Positions 1 to 10,379 of a stretch of DNA of 64,000 nucleotides are shown one piece after another. Below the pieces are notes generated by a model. The model was not told where the DNA came from. It worked only from the letters and a program-made list of their open reading frames with translations, and did no database searches. The translations under genes were made by a program, and so were the position numbers. The stretch is from Dermacentor variabilis (taxonomy: Eukaryota > Arthropoda > Arachnida > Ixodida > Ixodidae), in assembly GCF_050947875.1 (NCBI RefSeq), contig NC_134572.1, forward strand, positions 123,003,105 to 123,067,104, written 5' to 3'. Each line of letters begins with the position of its first letter. The stretch's first letter is position 1.

Positions 1-1043
1 ACTCAGATTTGCTCCTTTTATTTATTTTGCTATTCCAGGGGGAAAGTGGTGATGCCTCCGTTATGGGGCTCCTTTTCGGCACCTCCATTATCTCCTGTTC
101 CCTGTAAACTCATTTCTCTATGAAGTGGTCTCCTATTGCATTTGACTGGGTCATGTTGCATTTGTACTTTCACTGTAATGTCAACGTTCTGACCGCTATT
201 TCTATTTTCTTCTTAGCTTTTCGGTGCGTCTCCTTGACTCCTCTCTTTCCTGCACTTCATCATTTCAATGACCTCGTTATGGAGTACTACATCGCGGGTA
301 TTATGAATTATTACAGTATTACGCAGGCATCTGTTCACATGGTTCATAAGCGAGCATATGCGTATGTATTCCAGCATTCAGTTCAGTCGGTAATTTCTCA
401 GCTTTGGGGAACCGCCAAGGAATATACCACATACAGCGAAACAGAGCAGGATAAAATGACGTATGCTACTCCGCATCGAATAACTAATGAAACACACCTA
501 TTCTGGCTTCTCGTTTTAAGAATATGTGGTGTGGTCCCATGTATCTTTAAAAATGCAAAATATTCTGATACCGTACAGAATTTTGACTTAGGAAACAATA
601 CTCAGCAGTGAAAAAGAATTGACGATAAATGTGTCTCAGACAAGCTGAACATTTTTATGAGTTTTCTATATTCCTTCCCAAATGTGCTCGTCATAACATA
701 ATTATAGCGGGATACTTAAACATTGATATCGCTCAACGAAGAAAACGGAGTCGATCATTATGTTGATTTACTTTCAGCCACTGGAATATTACTTCTATTA
801 CATGGTTTCACCAGCGAATTACTTGTCACTTTCAAAAGGGCTTCTTCTTTGGCAAGTTGGTGCTTAGATTGCCTAGGTATACTTGATTGTGGCGCGAAAT
901 ACATTTCGTAAAAAGGAACAGAAAAGAGAACACAGTGAAGCGCGAAACTGCCAACTGTTTAATGACAGCCTCAAAGACGTAAAGAAAAAAGTACTTCGGC
1001 GGATGCACAGAGAGCCAAGGTGTAATGTAGAACAATATGGTCA
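1..1043. other. unassigned sequence
   Basis: No recognisable gene or repeat. An open frame of 163 codons runs from 120 to 611 on the plus strand, but it shows no domain, no clear signal peptide and no repeat structure. It overlaps an open frame on the other strand, so chance openness is the simplest reading. An exon of an unknown gene cannot be excluded. Confidence 0.4.
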
Positions 1044-1400
1044 TTATAACATACTTAGAAGAAAGCACATTTCTGAAGAACACAATAGGGTAGATGTATC
1101 GCTGATGAAATCAGACCAATTTTTAATATAAAACGCTTCCAGCAACTCCCTTGCAGTTCGGTCCCAACTTTTGCCAAGAAGATACTTGCTCAAAGCATGG
1201 CGTACAACGACAAGCTTTACAGTGGGCAGAAAGATGCGCATTGTCACACTTACCAATACTATTAGCATGCTCCCTCAGTCTGTCATCGATAGAACGTCCC
1301 GCTTGTCCAACGTAGAACTTGCCGCTATCTAGGGGTATCTCGTAGACCACCCCTTCAACAAAGGATCGCGTGTGATCCGGGGCACAATTCAGCCAACTTG
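1044..1400 (-). mobile_element. Penelope-like element fragment, GIY-YIG endonuclease
   Basis: Translation of the minus strand gives the C-terminal endonuclease of a Penelope-like retroelement. Seen in order: GVVYEIP (first Tyr of GIY-YIG), KFYVGQAGR (the YIG part and the following Gly-Arg), DDRLREH (the helix with the catalytic Arg and Glu), then a Cys/His patch HCKACRCTPCF. After a frameshift near 1180-1200 the reading continues in another frame with KYLLGKSW and ARELLEAFYI, then a SxTSxxL segment, as in the family. In these elements the domain nicks target DNA for insertion. The reverse transcriptase is missing upstream. The copy is broken by the frameshift and is a relic. Confidence 0.82.
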
Positions 1401-1449
1401 TTGGGAGCCGAAAAGACAACCTGAATGCCCTATCTTGGGCGCTGTAACG

Positions 1450-1805
1450 TAAAACTATTCCAAACCTTTCTATTCCAAGTCTGCAATCAGCCCACCGCGA
1501 TTGGTCAGAAACTTTTTTAGACCACCGCCACTGCACCTGTCTGTCACGCGACGTCACGAAAACCGCGATGGCTCCCCATCTGATATGACGTGTGCACACC
1601 GATTATGCATAATTTGACCGAACAAAACATAGAAAGCTATTCTTATTCGACGCCTTTTTGCCATTAGCCCTCGGCTATTGGTCAAAAGTTTTCGGATTCC
1701 ACCCACTTCACCTACCTCTCACGCGACGTCACAACACTGTAAAAACTTACCGCGTCAAAGTGACGCGTACGCGTTAAAGACGCATTAATACGCCGAACAA
1801 AACTG
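1450..1805. repeat. two diverged tandem units of about 177 bp
   Basis: Landmarks recur in the same order. ATTGGTCA is at 1499 and 1677, CACGCGACGTCAC ends at 1557 and 1732, and CCGAACAAAAC occurs near 1617 and 1793. The spacing is 176-178 bp. The units are clearly diverged, so the duplication is old. The family is unknown, and no coding content is seen. Confidence 0.62.
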
Positions 1806-3364
1806 AATTTTCTTCTGAATAGCCGCAGGCTGCCCCGTTCCGAAAGGAATAAAAAATGGCTGCCGCCGATTGCTCCGACACTGGCTACTCACCCCTGCCG
1901 GAGAACATGGGTTTATTTGCGTGTAATAAAACTTTTTGCGTGGCCGTGTAACGTTTTTGAAGACTTTCGGCACGTTCACGACCTCATTCTGCCAACTCTT
2001 CTTTGCTGAGGATCCGTTTTAGTGTCATTCTTAAGCTTCCGTTGCATGCCACCGCGATTGTCGACGAGCCACCGCAAGCTAAGTAAGAGAAAGCGAACCA
2101 ATCGCAGACGCCGGCACCACCTTCTTCATCCGGTTATCGATATTCAGTGCAGTGGCTCTGCCCCATCGAGTCCCTCGCCACTTCAGCATGATCCTCGCCT
2201 CTTGTGAGCCAATTAGATAAGACAAGCCGCATAGTGCAGGCAATGTTATTCGTTTTTCAAGCAAACAAAAGTGACCTCCTATGAACGAGGGAAGCATTTG
2301 ATTGGCCTTTTCAGACAACCCTGCGGGTGACCGCCTGATGCTTGTGTCGGCGGTTACGCAAATTTGACGTCAGGAGATTGGAATAAAAACATATTGGAAT
2401 AGTTCTACATTATACCTTGGTAGCCACTTTCTCGAGGTTATGACTCACACGGAGCACGTACACTCACACGGACTGCACTGCTCACACGGCTCACACGGAC
2501 TACACCGTGCTTAACACGCTCCTTACCTTGGATTGCGTTTTCGCACACACAGCGCTAGTTTTCAGCTTCCGAAGCAAGGACTCAATCACGGAATTTACGG
2601 CAGACTGAGGGTAGCCTGCTCTTGAAAGTATCTCGAGTTGATTGCAAAAACTCGCCTGCATCATATGCACACGTGACTAGCGCAGAGCCGATACCAGGCA
2701 AAGTAAGGCGATTCCACGCTTCACAGTCTTAGAGTGCGCTGAGTCGCACTGTAACGATTCTTTTTTACCTCGAGGGAGCTACGCACAGCAAACGTCATCA
2801 CTCAAAACTACCTAGGAAAACTTTACTTCACGGCTCACAAGGCCTTGTATTGATCATATATCTTCGAGATGTCCACGTTTTAAAACCAATTCTGCAGTGA
2901 CGCTTAAAAAGGTGGCACAGTGTTATTTTACGTATTTGTGTGTCATAGATACTACGTCTACTGAAGGTGATCTGAATCACGTGGGACCGTTATAGACGAC
3001 TAAAAAACAGATAAGTTAATCAAAATATTTGGCTGGATGATATTAGATACTACCGCCCATGTGATAACACATAATTATAGCCCTTCGTTTTTTGGTAAAA
3101 CATGATAATTCCCGATTTTTGCATCCCGCAGAAAATTTATGAAAATCGCGTTAGACGCTATTTCTTCCTGAAGTGTGCTTTCCTTTCTTAGCAGCTGGCC
3201 ATGTTCACATGAATACGACAATGGCATTTCCTACACGGCACATAAACCTAAACGGCGGTAATGTGCTCGGAAGCGAATTATCAGCGCTGACGTTGCTGCA
3301 CATTGCGAATGGAAGCTCTGGCGAGAGACTGTTCCCCAATTGTGTTTTGTTATAAGAAGAGCGG
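1806..3364. other. unassigned, repeat-like sequence
   Basis: From 1806 to about 2420 the sequence is CpG-containing and has the look of a dispersed repeat end (AATAAAAACAT near 2384 is like a polyadenylation or tail region), but no family can be proven. From 2500 to 3364 nothing is recognisable. Confidence 0.35.
2444..2498. repeat. four copies of CTCACACGG
   Basis: The nonamer CTCACACGG starts at 2444, 2463, 2481 and 2490. Spacing is irregular (19, 18, 9), suggesting a small degenerate tandem cluster with a 9-bp register. Confidence 0.7.
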
Positions 3365-3521
3365 CTGATTCGTCCAGCACACTGCGTTGGCGGGCTAGTG
3401 GGTGCGAATCCATGAATACTTTGTTTAGCACAAAACAACAGACACAAGAAAGCACCTTGTCCTGTCGCCTTTCTTGTGTCTGATGTTTCGCGCTAAACAA
3501 AATATTCACTGATTCGTCCAG
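3365..3521. mobile_element. 131-bp palindromic insertion flanked by 13-bp target-site duplication
   Basis: The 13-mer CTGATTCGTCCAG occurs perfectly at 3365-3377 and 3509-3521. Between them is a 131-bp insert containing an imperfect inverted repeat: arm 3406-3452 pairs with arm 3469-3515 around a 16-nt loop, with the innermost 14 bp (CAGACACAAGAAAG) perfect. The right arm's outer end runs into the right-hand duplication. No coding capacity. Direct repeats of this length fit Penelope-like or other target-primed insertion. The palindrome resembles terminal hairpins of Penelope-like elements, but that assignment is inference. It could also be a MITE. Confidence 0.75.
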
Positions 3522-6086
3522 TTGGTAGTTGCTATTGAAATATTTTGTTGCAAGAGTTCATAATGGGAACCACGAAAACGGGAAGACAAAACGCAAAGGT
3601 GACAACAGGTCCAGGGTGGACACGAAAACGCTTTCTATGCATATGATGACATACAACCGTGAGCAAAAGCATGTGGACCAGGTATTGCACAATGAAGCTG
3701 CATTTTCTTCTCTGCCTGTGAATGTACCATGAAATCGAGGACTGCCATCCAAACTTGCCATTTCGAACTTTCCTGTACGCGCGTTCATTTCAGTTTATAC
3801 ATGTTTATTATGAGGAAGTTTAATTTTTTTTTTCTTTTTCGGCAACCTTGTAAGGGGCCAGAGCACTTTTGCTCACGGGTCTACATACGTCGGCAAGGGC
3901 TTGTAAGAAAAGCATTATACCTCCTGCGAAGCATGCTTGTGCGCTGTGCTTTTCATACGTTCTTCAATATAAAAAGAAAAAAAAATTGGAGAACATAATA
4001 TACAACAAGTCGCTAAACCCGTCTCTGTTATATTTGTGTGTGCTTTTGGTTGGCCGGTTGCTGTTAATTTTGAAGAATACCTGACAAAAAGGTTTTGTAA
4101 AAATGAGTTCAATTTGTTTCGAATCAGCTCTTTTTGCCAATCCAGGTTGCTGTCAGTAATCTCACTTGTTTAAATGAAACATTTGTAACCGAAAGGAGAC
4201 CATTGCTTGTGTTGAGCGTTTGAGAAAAACACTAGAAAGATCCCGCACTTTGGGCTGCCAGAGAAAAAACAGACGCATTCTCCCAGGTCTTTCACCTTAA
4301 CAACATCCGCAGTTTCCTGCCTGTTTTTCTGCATAAAAAGAACATCCGATACTCACCCCCGAAATTTAAAAAAAGCCATAAAACGAAGGAGCTTACATAT
4401 AATCAATGGGTAAATCTGTTTTGTACGTTGTTTTTACTAGCCACGAAGAAAGATAAATTTAAACGTAGACGCCAGAAGGAAAAAAAATGGATAACAGCAT
4501 CCGTTGTAGAACTATCTTATCAATATGATAGGTTATGGAGACTTTGAAAAAGGTTCCCAGACAAATTTACAATAAAAATATAGAGGCGTACGTAACAAGG
4601 TAATTGTGGAGTTGCAAATAAGTAAACGACAATACTATGTATACGCTGAAAGTTTGCACAGTGTCGCAGTAACACAAGAAAAACCTGGGGTTGGCTGAGT
4701 CAGTTGGCTGGAAAACTTGAACGTTAAAGCCCAAATGACAGCTTGCTGAAAACATTCTCGCCTGCAGGGTCAATCGACACTGCTAGCTCCTTTAAAGATG
4801 ACCTTGAGCTACCGCAAACAAAACTAAAACAACAGTCTTCAGCGACGCCGAGCATACATTTCAAACACAGCTATTTTAGCATCCAATATTGCATTTGAGC
4901 TGTGGAAGTCGATTAACGACATTCCTTTAATCAAATCGGCAGGTTATGACAGAATAAGAGCGCGCGAAATGCAGCAGAATTTTCTAAATGTGCAATATCG
5001 CCTCGTGTTTATCTTGAAAAAATGTTTCAAAAAAGCGTAATCCAGCTGTGCCTAAATATATCTCTAATTAGGCCACTTTATAAGTTAAGTAGTATACTAA
5101 GTGAAATAATCGTAGACCAAATGCAATAATGAATGTGACAACCCATAAAATCGAATGTATTTGCATTTCCATGATATCCTTGTGCGATAAATGTAATGTT
5201 ATAGGTGCTTATTCCTATTGCTGTTTTAGAGGTAGTCTGTGTGCAAAAATCTACCTAACGAATGTAACGACTACACAGGCATAAATATTGAGCAAGATAG
5301 TATTTCTTACCAGATAATATATTTTGAAACTGTTGGTGTATCTATAATATATATTGTACTCCTGTCTTGTAAGCAACGAGCTAGCACCTCAGGTCTTTCA
5401 TGGCGCACTCAAGAGCGACCTGCGCTTATGCGGGCACAAAATGCGTATTAGTTTGTGAGATGCTTGAAATAAAGCTCTCGGTAATTACGTACATATCGGC
5501 TACTTCTACGAAGATTTTAAGTGGTACTTAAAGACAGCTAGCCGTTCTGAAATAAAAGTACGGTTTTTTCGGAGACATGCCGTCAGCGGTGCAGACCGCG
5601 ACGTGACGAGTTATACGTCATAATTGGCCGCTAAATTAACAAAAATTAATCAACTGACTTTTGAAGTTCTAATTCCAGCTGGCTCACCGTAATTGGGATA
5701 TTGAAGCGAGTTCTCCGTACCATCCACATCAACTTATGGCTTTATAAAAACGCGAATACGGGTGGAACTGTGGCACGACGAATTTCGGCTACCAAAGCGC
5801 GCGAGAGCACAAACTGAGAGGCTGCAGCGAACGCAACGCCGCGCAACTCGAGGCGACGCGCTGCTGACGTCACCGAGTGGTGACCAATGAGCACACTGCG
5901 ACACCGTGCCTCGCGCTGTAGCAGCTTTTTTTATTAGCGACGCGATGTTAGCCTGATAAACGCGTGCCGTTCGTCGCGTGCTATTCTGTAGTGCGCAACA
6001 TTTAGGAGCAGAAATTCACGAAAAAGACGCGACAGTTATTCTTTGAAAATAAGATAAGCTTCAAGGGCGTTAACTTTTCTTGGACC
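3522..6086. other. unassigned sequence
   Basis: Mostly AT-rich sequence without recognisable genes. The stretch 5560-5960 is more GC- and CpG-rich (CGACGTGACG, CTGACGTCACC) and looks like a dispersed repeat or an old CpG-containing element, but no open frame or domain supports a function. Confidence 0.35.
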
Positions 6087-6318
6087 CCGCCGAGGTTGCT
6101 CAGTGGCTATGGTGTTAGGCTGCTGAGCACGAGGTCGCGGGATCGAATCCTGGCCACCGCGACCGCATTTCGATGGGGGCGAAATGCGAAAACACCCGTG
6201 TGCTAAGATTTAGGTGCACGTTAAAGAACCCCAGGTGGTCGAAATTTCCGGAGTCCCCCACTACGGCGCGCCTCATATTCAGAAAGTGGTTTCGGCACGG
6301 ATAATTTAATTTTTTTTA
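6087..6318 (+). mobile_element. tRNA-derived SINE (Ruka-like), near full length
   Basis: The 5' part is tRNA-like: an A-box region GGTTGCTCAGTGGCTATGG and a B-box region GGGATCGAATCC. The shared body follows (GCATTTCGATGGGGGCGAAA, GTGCTAAGATTTAGGTGCAC, CACTACGGCGCGCCTCAT) and ends with AATTTAATTTTTTTT. Four further copies in this window (20260, 32242, 40298, 44358) share the same blocks. Internal polymerase III promoter boxes would drive transcription, while mobility depends on a LINE partner. The match to the published tick SINE family Ruka is from memory of the family. Confidence 0.9.
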
Positions 6319-8609
6319 GCTTTTCTTGGAGTGCAGTGCTTTCGCAATGTTTTTCACAAAAATACATTCAGAACAAGACAATTTACACGCGCCTAATAAA
6401 AGATAGAGTTTCTTCTGCAAATAAATGAAGGCCACGAAGCGGTGCGAGAGCAATAATTTACTGGAGATTGTGGAAAATGTGCAAGATATTTGCATATCCT
6501 GGAGGAAAATACAGATATTTTAACATTGCCACTTCGATATGATATGCACAGTTTGTTTTGGTTTAGCTACTTGTGACGCTATAGTTTATGTAACTGACGC
6601 ATTGGATGTTTTTTTTTTCAAGCTACGTGACACGCACGTACACTGTATTTGGAGCTAAATCATTGGCTAGAATGCACGTATACATGTCAGTTCCCTTCAT
6701 CTCCCGGTCAAATTGTTAGGCAATACCTATAACACAATCTCAGCTTATGCGTTAGTTCATTGTGGTAAGCTTTTGCTTATTCCCATGGCAATGAGAGAGA
6801 AACGCGCTTCTGAGCGCAATCACTGACAGCGCCAACGACACAATATCGAGGTACGAAGTTTCAACCAAGTAAAGTGACTCGTATTATTGGCAGTTAAACA
6901 TTCTTATTTCATTGCAGCGAAGCATCGAACATCAAAGCGTCGTATTGACGTCAATTTAGTGTCCACGCGTACGACATTGTATAATTACAGCGTTGAAGTT
7001 TCGGTCGCGGACATCTGAATAAAAAGAGGCACTCTGTGACACAAGATATCGCTACCAATGTGTTCCTCTTGTATATTTTGGCGGCACAGGCACAGCTTTG
7101 TACGTTTCTAGTGCAAATAATTTATGTATGTCCTGAGCAAGCGCAGGACTCAGGTGGCAGGACGCTAAATAGATCGCTTTTCTTTTCTCCGGACTCAATC
7201 CTTCCCATTTAGTCAGCGCTGAATTGTATATATGATGTAACCAGTTGCATCACACGACACGGTTTATCATTTATCAACAGGCGGCAAGGAGGTATGAAGC
7301 GCTACATAGATGCGAAAACGGAGAGACTATCTTTGCTCTGTGTTGACTAATCGTGCCAAAAAGAATTAACGAATATTTTTTTTTCGTAATTTGATATCGC
7401 TTCGCATAAGAAAAATCCTCTGCCTTATACGTGGCACGGCACCATCGCCGGAAGAACCGGCAAAAGATAAACGACGCTTGGGGAACAAAGGTTGCCGCCA
7501 AATGGAGACAGATGGTCCGTATCTCAACTCGTGAGTACGCCGGCGTCTTCGTGCTTATGATGCAGAGGCGTGAGCGTTTCGCCCGCCCCGTTATTCATCT
7601 TCTGCCTCAGGTGACCTGCGTCCTACATTTCTGCTGTTCTCTTGTTTGACGCGATACCTTAGAAAGAAGGCGCGCTACTTCTACCCAATCGTCCCAGCGC
7701 GTGCATTCTATGCATTTGAAAAATACGCTGATGCCTTTGCGCTGTGTCGACTACTGTGCCTTGCACACGGAAAACGATGCGAACAGCGAGACTGAGATTT
7801 CTGGAACCCGCATGTATGTTCAGAAACGTAATCACAAATATGACGAAGGAATGACACTGGGTACTTCGTAGACGTATAGTTTGCTTGAAACGCGCACCCA
7901 GTAGTTATATAGCACTGAGATTGTCGTTTCTGTATACTATTACAGAGACGACAATATTAGAATGCACGTGAAGAAGTAAGAAGCAGTCCAGTGATTCAGA
8001 GAATCACCTTTTAAAAGAATGATGCTCGTGGCACAAACGAACATAGGGTCATCTGTGTGACTCCCAGTCATTCCGATGATTCCATATCGAAGCCTAAAGC
8101 GCACACACACTTTCTGTTGCTACGCTTCCCTTGAACATTTGCCTGTCAGAAAGACAGGTGACAGATTGGAAGACTAACCGTGCAACAGAGCGGGATTTTT
8201 ACTGAGCGTTTCGCTTAGTCATTTAAGAACGTCGGTGGTTCAGCAGGCGGTGAAGTTTTCGGAAACAGCGCATGAAAAAAAAAAAGAGTTGGCGTTGTTA
8301 AGTTCCAAAAATGTCCAATTGTCATTTCACGGCTGTTGCTTCAGGTACCTATATATGCACACCTCGTGCGAAAACCGTATTAACCCTGTGGATCCTATAT
8401 CATGTGGGCTTCAACAAGAGGCAGCCCATATAAGAAATTTCGTTATTCTCCTGAAGACCTAGCATAAGCATAATTTTCATAATTTGTCCAAAAATGATCA
8501 GCTCTATCTACAATAATCACGCGGAAGCTACAGATGAAGCAGATTTCATTCTGTGCTTACTGCTGCATGGTACGTTGTCTACTCTGTAAGCTTTGCAGCT
8601 GCGTTCACG
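6319..8609. other. unassigned sequence
   Basis: No gene or known repeat recognised apart from the small hairpin at 7920-7955. Open frames in this part are under 80 codons and overlap on both strands. Confidence 0.35.
7920..7955. other. 15-bp hairpin with 6-nt loop
   Basis: ATTGTCGTTTCTGTA (7920-7934) pairs with TACAGAGACGACAAT (7941-7955) around TACTAT. The only non-Watson-Crick pair is a G:T, which would be G:U in RNA. Function unknown; it may be the core of a tiny palindromic insertion. Confidence 0.7.
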
Positions 8610-8611
8610 GT

Positions 8612-9725
8612 CACTCTAGGAACGCTAGAGGAGAGGTGGTGGTAGAATTTTCGGAAAGGAATAAGCTGCGAATAATGAATACCTTCTTCTGAAGCGTAGC
8701 AATAGAATGTGGACCTGGAAAAACTCTAATGGTGAAACAACAAATTAAATAGATTTCATACTTTCTGCCGATCCCAGCCTAGTGAAGGATGTTGAAGTGT
8801 TAGGTAGAGTAAAGTGGAGTGATCATACGTTATTGAGGTCTAGGATTCATCTCAATTTGAAGAGAGAAAGAGTAAAATTTGTCATAAAAAAAACAGGCAA
8901 ACTTTGACACAGTAAGGATAAAAGCAGACCAATTCAGGCTGGTACTTACAAACAAATATGAACTCTTAAAACAGCGAAATGGAGATGACATAGAAGTTAC
9001 GAATGAAACCATAACTATAGGCTGGCTTCAGAGGCAGTAATTGAAGTGGGAGGTAAGGCACTAAGGCAATAAGAAGGCAAGCTCTCCCAAGTAACAAAGG
9101 ACCTAATAAAGAAGCTGCAAAGAATGATACTGTTTAACAAAAGAAATCAGATAGAACTAGCGTAACTATCAAAACTGATCAACAGGAAGAAAGTAAGGCA
9201 TATCCGAAATTATAACGTGATAAAGACTGAAGAAGCAGTAAAAAAATTGACGCAGCATGAAATGAGTGAGTAAAAAACTTGGCATAGCACAAGCCAAGAT
9301 GTATGCACTGAAAGATGAGCAAGGTAATGTCATCAGCAATTCCGAAGATATAGTAAAAGCAGCGAAAGAACCGTATACAAGCCTGTACAGTACCCAGAGG
9401 ATCCACGTTACCTCCATTCGAAGCAGTAATGAACTGGTTCCAGAGACTTGTTCTGTAACTAGCAATGAGGTTAGAAGGGCCTTGCAAGACATGAAACGGG
9501 AGAAAACGGCAGGAGAAGATGGAATAACAGTCGATTTAATCAAAGGCGGGGGCGACATAATGCTTGAAGAACTGTCGGCTCTATATACGAAGTAACTATC
9601 GATTTCAAGGGTCCCAGACAACTGGAACAATGCTAAAGATTATACTAATCCACAAAAAGGGAGACGTCAAAAAAGTGAAGAATTATAGGCCCATTAGCCT
9701 ACTCCCAATAGATAAACAACCAATA
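8612..9725 (+). mobile_element. RTE-type LINE fragment (endonuclease C-terminus and start of RT)
   Basis: Frame-corrected reading gives the end of an apurinic-type endonuclease: RNARGE, NKLRIMNTFF, MWTWKNSNGET, IDFIL, KDVEVLGRVKWSDHTLLR with the SDH-type motif. A linker with GGKALRQ and EGKLSQVTKDLIKK follows. Then comes the reverse transcriptase start: MKREKTAGEDGITVDLIKGG at about 9490-9550, then WNNAKIILIHKKGDVKK and KNYRPISLLP up to about 9710. This layout is that of RTE elements, which databases often label craniofacial development protein 2-like. There are several stops and frameshifts (TAA near 9592, for example). The RT catalytic YADD region is absent. A fossil. Confidence 0.85.
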
Positions 9726-10379
9726 TATTACTCCCAGACTAGCTATAAATGACAAGCACCTAATGGGGAGTGTACATGACCCGGAAAGCTATGTGGTCTT
9801 CAGATCGGTTTCTTATCGGAAGAACAAAACATTGCACCTGCAGGTCACGTTGCTACGCAATACGAGGTACATGTGGACCATTGTTCCCGAACAAATAGGA
9901 AGACAACACACCACACCAACAAGTAGTTGGTCTCTCTTGCTTCTAAGACACGGAGAAAATGCGAAATACGCGACCTTGCGTCTCTACAGCAGGCACGCGA
10001 AAATTGCTGCTGCTTTCTTAAATTTAGGACGGAATGTGTATGTCATGTTTTTTTTCACAGAAGCATGTTAACTGAAAGTCCGAGGAATGTCCCTTTCCCT
10101 CTAGCTCAACCCCGTAACCCTCCATCTATCACTTTCGACCAACGTAGAGAAACACTCCAATTTCATTATTACCAAACGAATTTATAGGTACGTGGCATGA
10201 GAGCCGACATTTTGTGCCCACATTACAGTTTCACGAGCTGTTGCCCCGTAATAAATCGACGCTGTACAATATAGCCATATGCCAAAAGATAATCCTGCCA
10301 AGAAAAGAATAACCGAAACTAACAGTTGCAGGCAAGTGCAAAATAGCGATCACTTATGTATGCGTACCTTAAAGAAAAT
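9726..10379. other. unassigned sequence
   Basis: Downstream of the RTE remnant no further RT motif can be read. Two overlapping open frames of 102 and 86 codons lack recognisable features. Confidence 0.35.

Noticed and set aside
120..611. 163-codon plus-strand frame as a gene
   Set aside because: No domain or other support. It remains an unassigned open frame.
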